Shown here one piece after another: positions 16,854 through 24,244 of a DNA stretch of 38,519 bases. The stretch is taken from positions 1 through 38,519 of the forward strand of contig JAILNN010000145.1 in the NCBI GenBank assembly GCA_024691565.1, given 5' to 3'. The DNA comes from Lachnospiraceae bacterium (GTDB lineage Bacteria > Bacillota > Clostridia > Lachnospirales > Lachnospiraceae). Within the stretch, counting starts at the first letter, position 1. Every line of letters begins with the position of its first letter. The notes under the pieces were generated by a model. It searched no databases, was not told the origin of the DNA, and saw only the letters and a program-made list of their open reading frames with translations. A program made the position numbers and the translations under genes.

Positions 16854-18968
16854 TTATACTTCGAAAAGTAAATCTCCATATGAAGGCACTGGCCAGTCCT
16901 TCTTATCAACTATCATCTCAAGCTTATCAATAGGTTTTCTTAATTCACCCATAACCTTGAATATAGTATGATTAAAGTATTCAGCCTTAGCTCTTCCCTC
17001 TGGCATATCCTCAGATTCAGCAATTCTATTTTTAAGTTTCATAAGTGCCTTCTGCGCATCTGCAAGTAACTTAGAAACTTCAGTTAAAATATCGATTTGA
17101 ACCTGTAAATCTATCTCAGGACAAGCCTCTCTTACAGAATTAATTGAACCTGCAAGCTCTCTAGTATACTTGATTGCAGATGGAATAAACTGCTTACTAG
17201 CCATATCAATCATAGTACGAGCCTCAATATTAATAGTCTTTGAATAGTTCTCATACATAATCTCAGCTCTAGATTCAAGCTCAGTCTTAGAGAATACATT
17301 CTGACTCTCAAATACCTTAATACTCTTCTCTTCAAGGCTATATGGAATAGCATCTACCATGGTCTTAATATTTGGAAGGCCACGTCTCTCAGCTTCAAAT
17401 ACCCAATCATCTGAATATCCATCACCATTGAAAATAATTCTCTTATGTTTTGTAATATTATCCTTGATAATATTATCGATTTCTTCATCCTTCTTATCAT
17501 CAGGAACGTTTTCAAGTATATCAGCAATTCTTTCGAATTCAGCTGCAACAATTGTATTTAAAACAATGTTACAATCAGCAACAGACATAGAAGAACCAAC
17601 CATACGGAACTCAAATTTATTTCCAGTAAATGCAAATGGTGAAGTACGATTTCTATCAGTCGCATCCTTATGAAGAACAGGAAGAACATGAACTCCAGTA
17701 TCAAGGTCATCACCATGAATACTTGAAGTAACTGTACCCTTAATTGCCTGCTTAACAATATCATCAAGCTGTTCACCAAGGAAAATAGAAATAATTGCTG
17801 GTGGAGCCTCATTAGCACCAAGTCTATGGTCATTTCCAGGACATGATGCAGATAGACGAAGAATTTCAGCATACTCATCTACAGACTTTATAATAGCTGC
17901 AAGAGTGAGTTGGAATAATTTATTCTTATGTGGTTCTTTACCAGGCGAAAGTAAATTCACACCAGTATCTGCAATAAGAGACCAATTATCATGTTTTCCA
18001 GAACCATTAACACCAGCAAATGGTTTCTCATGAAGAAGACATTCAAGTCCATGTCTCTTTGCAATCTTTTGCATCATTTCCATAATCATCTGATTATGAT
18101 CTGTTGCAATATTAGCTGTAGAATAAATTGGAGCAAGCTCATGCTGAGCTGGAGCAACCTCATTATGCTGAGTTTTTGCAAGAATTCCAAGCTTCCAAAG
18201 CTCTTCATTTAATTCTTTCATAAATGAAGCAATTCTCTCTTTAATAGCTCCAAAATAATGATCATCCATTTCCTGGCCCTTTGGAGGCATTGCACCAAAA
18301 AGGGTTCTTCCAGTAAATACAAGATCCTTACGTTTTAAATACTTTTCTCTATCAACAAGGAAGTACTCCTGCTCTGCACCTACAGAAACAGAAACCTTCT
18401 TAACATTATCATAGCCCATAAGGTGCATGATTCTAACACCCTGCTTACTAATTGCTTCCATTGATCTAAGAAGAGGTGTTTTTTTATCAAGAGCTTCACC
18501 TGTATATGAACAAAAGGCTGTTGGAATACAAAGAATAACTCCGGCAGCATCCTCCTTCAAGAAAGCAGGTGAAGTACAATCCCATGCGGTATATCCTCTT
18601 GCTTCAAATGTAGCTCTAAGTCCACCTGATGGAAATGAAGATGCATCAGGTTCGCCTTTAATCAACTCTTTACCCTTAAACTCAAGCACAGCTCTGCTTT
18701 CACTTAAAGGACTCAAGAATGAATCATGTTTTTCAGCTGTAATTCCGGTCATAGGCTGGAACCAGTGTGTAAAGTGTGTAGCACCCTTTTCTAAGGCCCA
18801 TTCCTTCATTGCATGAGCAACAACATTTGCAATATCAGAATTTAGATCCTCACCATTTTCAAGAGTCTTCTTCCATGACTTATAAACATCCTTTGGAAGA
18901 CGCCTCTGCATAACATCATCGTTAAATACATTTTTTCCAAACAACTCATCAAATACATTAGTTCCCAT
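16854..18968 (-). CDS. Type III glutamine synthetase (GlnN-type)
   Basis: A 704-residue enzyme making glutamine from glutamate, ammonia and ATP. Length and motifs fit GSIII and not the 440-residue GSI. Seen are the N-terminal FDELFGKNVFND segment, the substrate and metal-binding parts SVGAEQEYFLVD, TQHNEVAPAQHE and GVNGSGKHDNWS, and the ATP/glutamate segment GNDHRLGANEAPPAI. GSIII is known from Bacteroidetes, cyanobacteria and some Clostridia. ATG follows AAAGGA at a longish distance. It is placed between glnS (33 bases upstream) and aspS, so glutamine supply and glutamine charging appear to be expressed together. No GlnR-like operator was recognised. Confidence 0.95.
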   Translation of the reverse strand: MGTNVFDELFGKNVFNDDVMQRRLPKDVYKSWKKTLENGEDLNSDIANVVAHAMKEWALEKGATHFTHWFQPMTGITAEKHDSFLSPLSESRAVLEFKGKELIKGEPDASSFPSGGLRATFEARGYTAWDCTSPAFLKEDAAGVILCIPTAFCSYTGEALDKKTPLLRSMEAISKQGVRIMHLMGYDNVKKVSVSVGAEQEYFLVDREKYLKRKDLVFTGRTLFGAMPPKGQEMDDHYFGAIKERIASFMKELNEELWKLGILAKTQHNEVAPAQHELAPIYSTANIATDHNQMIMEMMQKIAKRHGLECLLHEKPFAGVNGSGKHDNWSLIADTGVNLLSPGKEPHKNKLFQLTLAAIIKSVDEYAEILRLSASCPGNDHRLGANEAPPAIISIFLGEQLDDIVKQAIKGTVTSSIHGDDLDTGVHVLPVLHKDATDRNRTSPFAFTGNKFEFRMVGSSMSVADCNIVLNTIVAAEFERIADILENVPDDKKDEEIDNIIKDNITKHKRIIFNGDGYSDDWVFEAERRGLPNIKTMVDAIPYSLEEKSIKVFESQNVFSKTELESRAEIMYENYSKTINIEARTMIDMASKQFIPSAIKYTRELAGSINSVREACPEIDLQVQIDILTEVSKLLADAQKALMKLKNRIAESEDMPEGRAKAEYFNHTIFKVMGELRKPIDKLEMIVDKKDWPVPSYGDLLFEV

Positions 18969-19001
18969 ATTTTCTGGATCCTTTCTAAATTAGAATTATG
19001 A

Positions 19002-20705
19002 TTACTTACCAGGTTTATATGAACTCTTAAGTGAAACAATTCTATTAAATACCTTATGCTCATCTGTAGAATCTTTATAATCAACATTGAAAAATCCCTG
19101 ACGAACAAACTGGAAGGAATCACCCTTGTTAGCTTCACCAAGTGAAGGTTCAAGCTTACAATTTTCTAAAACAGTTAATGAATTAGAATTTAAATTCAAG
19201 CTACCATCTTCATTGTAAACTCCCTTTTCTTCATCAACAATATTCTCATATAATCTAACTGTAGCATCTATAGCTGTTTCAGCAGCAACCCAATGGATTG
19301 TTCCCTTAACTTTTCTTCCTGTAAAGCCAGAACCACTCTTTGTCTCAGGGTCATAGGTTGCATAAACACAGGTTACTTCACCGTTTTCATCTGTATCATA
19401 ACCTGTACACTTAACAAAATATGCATTCATAAGACGAACTTCATTATCAGGATAAAGCCTCTTATACTTCTTAGGTGGCTCAATCATAAAGTCATCTCTT
19501 TCAATATAAAGCTCTCTACCAAATGGAACCTTACGTTTTCCAAGTTCTTCATTCTCAAGGTTATTATCAGCATCCAAATACTCAATTTCATTTTCTGGAT
19601 AGTTTGTAATAACAAGCTTAAGCGGATCAAGAACTGCCATTGCACGAGGTCTCTTAAGCTTCAAATCTTCTCTAATACAATACTCAAGCATTGCATAATC
19701 AGAAGATGCATTAGCCTTAGAAACACCAGAAAGCTCCATAAACATCTTTATAGACTCAGGTGTAAAACCACGTCTTCTAAGAGCTGAAATTGTTACAAGT
19801 CTAGGATCATCCCATCCATCAACAATTCCCTCTTCAACAAGTCTCTTAATATATCTCTTACCTGTAACAACATTAGTAAGATAAAGTTTTGCAAATTCAA
19901 TCTGTCTTGGAGGATTATCAAAATCTGTGTTATTAACAACCCATTCATAAAGAGGTCTATGATCCTCAAATTCCAAAGTACAAATTGAATGTGTAATTCC
20001 CTCAAAAGCATCCTCTAAAGGATGTGCAAAGTCATACATAGGATAAATGCACCATTTATCACCAGTATTATGGTGTGTCATACGAGCGATTCTGTAAATA
20101 ATAGGATCACGCATATTGATATTAGGTGAAGACATATCAATCTTCGCACGAAGAACTTTTTCTCCATCCTTAAACTCACCATTCTTCATTCTCTCGAATA
20201 AATCAAGATTTTCCTCAACACTTCTATTACGGTAAGGACTATTCTTACCAGGTTCCTTAAGTGTTCCTCTATATTCTCTAATTTCATCAGCATTCAAATC
20301 ACAAACATAGGCTAATCCCTTTTTAATAAGGATTATAGCCTTTTCATACATCATATCAAAGTAATCAGATGCATAAAAAACTCTTTCCATATCTAAATCG
20401 CCTAAAATCCAACGAACATCTTCTAATATGGAATCAACATATTCAACATCTTCTTTTGTAGGATTTGTATCATCAAATCTAAGATTGAACTGACCATTAT
20501 ACTCTGTAGCAAGCTTATTATTTAATAAAATAGATTTAGCATGACCTATATGAAGATAGCCATTTGGCTCAGGTGGAAAACGTGTAACCACATGATCATA
20601 ACGTTTGTTCTCTAAATCTTTATCAATTTCAAATTCAATAAAATTCCTTGAAACTGCAGCCTCTTCCGAACCTGGCGTTAAAGATGCATTATTCTCTGAA
20701 CTCAT
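19002..20705 (-). CDS. glnS: Glutaminyl-tRNA synthetase
   Basis: A 567-residue class I synthetase that charges tRNA-Gln directly. The HIGH site is in [17 protein letters not shown]. Also seen are GlnRS-type [26 protein letters not shown] and the C-terminal beta-barrel anticodon region. The second catalytic loop, usually MSK (VMSKRKL) in GlnRS, reads VVTGKRY, keeping the Lys but replacing Met-Ser with Thr-Gly. The GluRS-like alternative is ruled out by GlnRS-specific segments such as [27 protein letters not shown] follows AGGAGA. It is the first gene of the run to leuS, with a consensus promoter 85 bases upstream. Confidence 0.96.
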   Translation of the reverse strand: MSSENNASLTPGSEEAAVSRNFIEFEIDKDLENKRYDHVVTRFPPEPNGYLHIGHAKSILLNNKLATEYNGQFNLRFDDTNPTKEDVEYVDSILEDVRWILGDLDMERVFYASDYFDMMYEKAIILIKKGLAYVCDLNADEIREYRGTLKEPGKNSPYRNRSVEENLDLFERMKNGEFKDGEKVLRAKIDMSSPNINMRDPIIYRIARMTHHNTGDKWCIYPMYDFAHPLEDAFEGITHSICTLEFEDHRPLYEWVVNNTDFDNPPRQIEFAKLYLTNVVTGKRYIKRLVEEGIVDGWDDPRLVTISALRRRGFTPESIKMFMELSGVSKANASSDYAMLEYCIREDLKLKRPRAMAVLDPLKLVITNYPENEIEYLDADNNLENEELGKRKVPFGRELYIERDDFMIEPPKKYKRLYPDNEVRLMNAYFVKCTGYDTDENGEVTCVYATYDPETKSGSGFTGRKVKGTIHWVAAETAIDATVRLYENIVDEEKGVYNEDGSLNLNSNSLTVLENCKLEPSLGEANKGDSFQFVRQGFFNVDYKDSTDEHKVFNRIVSLKSSYKPGK

Positions 20706-20789
20706 TTTCTTTTTTCTCCTGAAATAAAAATTTATTAATTCTAAAACTATAAATAAACCTTAAACCTTCTAAGGTCTATAAACTAAAGT

Positions 20790-20819
20790 ATTATACATTA
20801 TCGTAGTATTTATTGTCAA
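20790..20819 (-). promoter_or_regulatory. Sigma-A promoter of the glnS-glnA-aspS run
   Basis: On the minus strand: perfect -35 TTGACA (20814-20819), 18-base spacer, perfect -10 TATAAT (20790-20795). The leader of about 78 bases contains a small CCTT/AAGG hairpin but no T-box or recognised riboswitch. Confidence 0.75.
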
Positions 20820-20828
20820 ACCTTAGTT

Positions 20829-20888
20829 AAAAAAAGCCTTATAAACCAAACAACAAACAAATATTTGTAATCCGGTTTATAAGGCTTT
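20829..20888 (-). terminator. Intrinsic terminator of the SleB-like gene
   Basis: A perfect 15-bp stem (20833-20847 with 20874-20888, AAAGCCTTATAAACC and complement) with a 26-base loop is followed on the minus strand by a T-run (20829-20835). It ends transcription of the hydrolase gene 21 bases after its stop and just before the glnS promoter. Confidence 0.88.
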
Positions 20889-20909
20889 GAAAATCAAAAC
20901 ACAATAATC

Positions 20910-21557
20910 TTATTTAAAATCATGATGCTTATATCTGAATTTTGCACCTGAAATACTTCTGCTGAAGAAAAGATAATTCTTAAAAGCTACCTTCTGCTTC
21001 TTAACAACGATAAATCTTCTACCATCTAAAACTGCCTTAGCTGCCTTAACACAAGAAACAAGAGTAGCATCTGAATTATAGTTAGAATCATATGATGCAA
21101 GTCTGCTTGATAAAGCTCCATTTGCAACTGGTGAAAACTGTCCACTCTGGTAAACAACACCCTTAATTGAGTTAGGGAATAAGTTAGACTCAACACGGTT
21201 CAATACAACAGAACCAACTGCAAGCTGTCCCTGATATCCTTCACAACCAGCTTCACAATAAATGATACTTGCTAAAAGCTTAACATCCTTATTTGTATAA
21301 GAAGCTTTTTTAACATAATATCTTGAATCAAGAGTTGGCTTCTTATCATCTTTAACTGTAACCTTTTCAGAAGCTTCCTTAAGATCAACAACCTCAACAA
21401 CTTCTTCTGTAGTTGTAGTTTCCTCAGCCATTGCACGATTCCAATCAGAAATTGATGCAAAAACAACTGCTGTTAAAGATAAAACTAAAACCAACATTAA
21501 TATCTTAGCTATTAAATTGTGCTTGTCTAAAAGGCCTGCACATTTAAGTGTATACAT
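20910..21557 (-). CDS. SleB-family cell wall hydrolase
   Basis: A 215-residue secreted or membrane-anchored protein. The N-terminal hydrophobic segment (about residues 16-36) is followed by a Thr/Glu/Val-rich linker and a C-terminal Hydrolase_2 domain. That domain shows the catalytic Glu in IIYCEAGCEGYQGQLAVGSVVLNRV and the GQFSPVANG motif. Family members cleave peptidoglycan as lytic transglycosylases in spore cortex breakdown or vegetative wall turnover; SleB-type domains are common in species that do not sporulate, so sporulation cannot be concluded. The ATG at 21555-21557 is six bases after AAGGAG; a longer frame starting 33 bases upstream has no such site. It has its own promoter and terminator. 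Confidence 0.9.
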   Translation of the reverse strand: MYTLKCAGLLDKHNLIAKILMLVLVLSLTAVVFASISDWNRAMAEETTTTEEVVEVVDLKEASEKVTVKDDKKPTLDSRYYVKKASYTNKDVKLLASIIYCEAGCEGYQGQLAVGSVVLNRVESNLFPNSIKGVVYQSGQFSPVANGALSSRLASYDSNYNSDATLVSCVKAAKAVLDGRRFIVVKKQKVAFKNYLFFSRSISGAKFRYKHHDFK

Positions 21558-21601
21558 AATAATCTCCTTACTTGAAAAAAAAATTAACATTTTTTTGAAA
21601 A

Positions 21602-21669
21602 TGTTACGTTAAAAATTAATTTATGTAACATTTATGTAACAATTATAACATAAAAAGTTAATAATGCAA
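21602..21669 (-). promoter_or_regulatory. Promoter of the SleB-like gene with repeated TGTTAC sites at the start point
   Basis: On the minus strand: -35 TTGCAT (21664-21669), 16-base spacer, extended TGTTATAAT -10 (21642-21647). At the expected start point are two direct copies of TGTTACAT (21634-21641 and 21623-21630). An inverted TGTTAC half-site (21602-21607 on the plus strand) lies further down. The spacing suggests a repressor operator; this is inference. The rest of the 246-base gap up to the hisA stop holds AT-rich sequence and one weak GCC/GGC hairpin near 21729-21745. Confidence 0.6.
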
Positions 21670-21803
21670 GTATTTTTTGAAAAAAAGCCATATTTTCGTT
21701 ATTTTTCAAAAATTATACAGCCATCATCGCCCTATTTATAGGCGTTAAGGAAATTATTAAGAAATTTTTACAAATCTAAGATTTTATTAAAATATAGTTG
21801 ATT

Positions 21804-22586
21804 TTACATATTTATTACCTTATCAAATGCAAGATTTCCACCGAATAAATCAAGTGAACTACCAATTGTAAAATCTATTAATCCGCGCCCTTCTTCTTTA
21901 ATAAGCAAGATATCTTCATAAGAATGGATTCCTCCAGCATATGTAATTTTAAGAGAAGGTCTACTATTTACTGCGTCAGCAAGTATTTTAAGGACATCTT
22001 TATCTACACCATTCTGTTTTCCTTCAACATCAGCAGCATGAATTAAAAACTCATCGCATTTTTCACTAAGTATATAGAACAAATCCTCATTTAATATCTC
22101 ATCAGAAAAATTCTGCCATCTATCTGTAACAATGTGATAAAGCCCATCAGATGCCTTCTTACAGCTTAAATCAAGAACTACCCTCTCCTTACCTACATTA
22201 TTAATAAGTTTATTAAGATTATCATAATTAATCTTACCATCCTTAAACACAAATGATGTAACAATTACATGACTAGCGCCGTTATCAATGAAGAACATGG
22301 CGTTTTCATCATTTATACCACCACCAATTTGCATCCCATTGGGATAAGCTTTTAGCGCCTCCACAGCCATTTTTAAATCTGCATCATAAAAAGAATCACC
22401 TTTTTTATTTAGAATTATAATATGACCGCCTTTTAGATTATTTGCCTCATAAAGCTTCGCATAATCCGCTGCTTCTTTTTCTGATATAAAATTATTTAAA
22501 GCAGATTGGTTGGAATCCTGAAGTGAACTACCAACTATCTGCTTTACCTTACCGTTATGTATATCAATACATGGTCTAAAGTTCAT
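21804..22586 (-). CDS. hisA: Eukaryotic-type (HIS6-like) ProFAR isomerase, HisA
   Basis: A 260-residue TIM-barrel enzyme of histidine synthesis that opens the ribose of ProFAR to PRFAR. The sequence matches the fungal/plant HIS6 branch and not ordinary bacterial HisA. Shared segments include RPCIDIHNGKVKQIVG, the IGGGIND loop, SHVIVTSFVFKDG, VVLDLSCKK, DEFLIHAADVEG, the KITYAGGIHS loop and TIGSSLDLFGGNLA. The ATG at 22584-22586 is 8 bases after GAGG and gives the family start MNFRPCID; an ATG two codons upstream is too close to the site. It follows cheD by 35 bases in the same direction, with no other his gene in the window. Identity rests on my memory of the HIS6 family. Confidence 0.85.
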   Translation of the reverse strand: MNFRPCIDIHNGKVKQIVGSSLQDSNQSALNNFISEKEAADYAKLYEANNLKGGHIIILNKKGDSFYDADLKMAVEALKAYPNGMQIGGGINDENAMFFIDNGASHVIVTSFVFKDGKINYDNLNKLINNVGKERVVLDLSCKKASDGLYHIVTDRWQNFSDEILNEDLFYILSEKCDEFLIHAADVEGKQNGVDKDVLKILADAVNSRPSLKITYAGGIHSYEDILLIKEEGRGLIDFTIGSSLDLFGGNLAFDKVINM

Positions 22587-22621
22587 AAACATAACCTCTA
22601 TTCTATTATTTAGTAATATAT

Positions 22622-23113
22622 TTATATAATTTTAGGCTCTTTTCCAACAGCCTTAATTAACAATTTGCAGGTTTCACAATCAAATTCAATTGTTCTACCA
22701 TAATCCTTACCAGTATCTTCAGAAACCAATGGGATTTCAAGTTCTTCGAGAGTTAGCTTAACAGCCTCGATATTACGGTTTCCAATCTTCATAGAATCAG
22801 AATTTGAATTGAACTTAAACATTTGCGCTCCACCAGCAATCTTAGCCTTGAGGTTTTTAACACTCACTCCTTCTTTAAAAAGAAGATCAGTAAGCATTTT
22901 AACTCCGGTATCAGCAAATTTATATCCATTAGAATTCTCAGCTATCTCATTGCTATATGGTAGCATAATATGAACCATACCAGCTATTTTCGATTGTTCG
23001 TCATAAAGGACAACTCCCACACATGAACCAAGCCCTAAGGTTGTTATTATACTAGGCGCAACAGAAACCCTAGCATCCGCCATTCCAACCCTTATACGAT
23101 TTCCTAAAATCAT
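22622..23113 (-). CDS. cheD: Chemoreceptor glutamine deamidase CheD
   Basis: A 163-residue cytoplasmic enzyme that deamidates glutamines of chemoreceptors and binds CheC. The catalytic set is intact: Cys31 in TLGLGSCVGVVLYD, His48 in GMVHIMLP (17 residues later, as in characterised CheD) and Thr25. The later KIAGGAQMF segment is also typical. Its ATG overlaps the cheC stop by four bases (ATGA), so translation is coupled. CheC-CheD pairing suggests the Bacillus-type adaptation system in which CheD is released by CheY-P levels. Confidence 0.95.
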   Translation of the reverse strand: MILGNRIRVGMADARVSVAPSIITTLGLGSCVGVVLYDEQSKIAGMVHIMLPYSNEIAENSNGYKFADTGVKMLTDLLFKEGVSVKNLKAKIAGGAQMFKFNSNSDSMKIGNRNIEAVKLTLEELEIPLVSEDTGKDYGRTIEFDCETCKLLIKAVGKEPKII

Positions 23114-23736
23114 GGTTTCATCAAAACTCCTAATTTCTCTATAATCTTGTAATAAGATTCTTCCGTAGGAATAAGTACAAAATACCCATCCATCTTCTTA
23201 TTATTAATCTTAAACTCCGACTCAATTAAAATTGCAGTATCACTCTTCTTGCTAAATTCAATTGCTGGAACACTTAAAATCGCACCCGCCATATCGATAG
23301 TCATATATGGTACGGAAGGAATTATTGTAAATCCAAGTAATGATGATATTGATGACAGGTATGCACCTGTAATGATATTGCCGATTTCAGTAAAAGCTGA
23401 AAGTTCGATTTCATTAAACATAAAATTAGTAACCTGATCTTTAGGATCATTATGCATAACAGAATCAACAAGTATTCTTGCTGTTTCGCAAGATACCATA
23501 AATAGCATTACTCCCTCAATATCTCGACTAATATCAATATAAATACCAGCAACTACCTGTTCTGCACCACCAGTAATATCCATAAGCTTATTAAAATCAA
23601 TTACTTCTGCTTTGGGGACACTAAGGTCAATTCTTGAATCAATCATGAAAGACAGTGCAGTTGTGGCATTGCCAGCACCGATATTACCAATTTCTTTTAG
23701 AATATCGATGTACTCTTCTTTAGAGAACTTTTCCAT
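23110..23736 (-). CDS. cheC: CheY-P phosphatase CheC
   Basis: A 208-residue protein that dephosphorylates CheY-P and is stimulated by CheD. Both family phosphatase centres are present: D-x3-E-x2-N at residues 11-18 (DILKEIGNIGAGNAT) and S-x3-E-x2-N at 113-120 (SAFTEIGNIITGAYLSS). It is full length, unlike single-centre CheX. The ATG begins one base after the cheW stop codon and has only a distant AAGGA, so translation is probably coupled to cheW. Confidence 0.95.
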   Translation of the reverse strand: MEKFSKEEYIDILKEIGNIGAGNATTALSFMIDSRIDLSVPKAEVIDFNKLMDITGGAEQVVAGIYIDISRDIEGVMLFMVSCETARILVDSVMHNDPKDQVTNFMFNEIELSAFTEIGNIITGAYLSSISSLLGFTIIPSVPYMTIDMAGAILSVPAIEFSKKSDTAILIESEFKINNKKMDGYFVLIPTEESYYKIIEKLGVLMKP

Positions 23737-23737
23737 A

Positions 23738-24226
23738 TTAATTCATTACATCCTTTTCAATTATAAGATTTTGTATGTTTAGTAAGGAGATAAGCATGTT
23801 GTCATATTTTCCAATACCATCTAAGTAAGAACCCTTTATCTCACCATTATCAGAAGTGTTTGATTTTTCGATATCTCCTTCATGCAAGTTAATTACTTCT
23901 TTAATCTCATCAACAATAATACCAACACTCGTATCTTCTTCAGGTTTTAAAATAATAATTCTGGTATTCTTAGTGATATCAATTTCTGGTATTCCAAGCT
24001 TTGAACGAAGGTTCATAACAGATATTATTTCGCCTCGAAGATTAATTACACCCTTAAAATACTTCTGGGCCTTAGGTATTCTTGTTACATGCTGATATCT
24101 AACAATGTTATCTATATATTTAATATCAATACCGAAATACTCGTCTCCGGCAGATATCATTACATATTGAATCACATTAGAATCTGATTGTAAATTCTGA
24201 AGATCACTAACTGTAATTTTTTCCAT
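23738..24226 (-). CDS. cheW: Chemotaxis coupling protein CheW
   Basis: A 162-residue adaptor that links CheA to chemoreceptors. The domain runs through the whole protein: VMISAGDEYFGIDIKYIDNIVRY, the conserved TRIPKAQKYFKGVINLRGEIISVMNLRSKLG and VGIIVDEIKEVINL. The ATG at 24224-24226 is eight bases after GAGGTGG; a GTG twelve bases upstream is rejected because it sits beside that site. It follows cheA by 18 bases. Confidence 0.95.
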   Translation of the reverse strand: MEKITVSDLQNLQSDSNVIQYVMISAGDEYFGIDIKYIDNIVRYQHVTRIPKAQKYFKGVINLRGEIISVMNLRSKLGIPEIDITKNTRIIILKPEEDTSVGIIVDEIKEVINLHEGDIEKSNTSDNGEIKGSYLDGIGKYDNMLISLLNIQNLIIEKDVMN

Positions 24227-24244
24227 AGAATAAACCACCTCACA

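Noticed and set aside
17359..18816. Several open frames on the plus strand antisense to the glutamine synthetase gene (up to 129 codons)
   Set aside because: They lie opposite a strongly conserved gene, lack ribosome binding sites and have no family resemblance; the low stop density follows from the codon use of the real gene.
19293..19787. 164-codon plus-strand frame antisense to glnS
   Set aside because: The composition is rich in Cys, Ile and Lys with no recognisable domain, and it lies fully inside glnS.
20910..21557. Taking the SleB-type gene as evidence for sporulation
   Set aside because: Hydrolase_2 domains are widespread in non-spore-formers; nothing else in the window is specific to sporulation.
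21558..21803. Possible c-di-AMP (ydaO-type) riboswitch before the cell wall hydrolase
   Set aside because: The predicted leader is only about 78 bases and lacks the multi-stem fold of that class.
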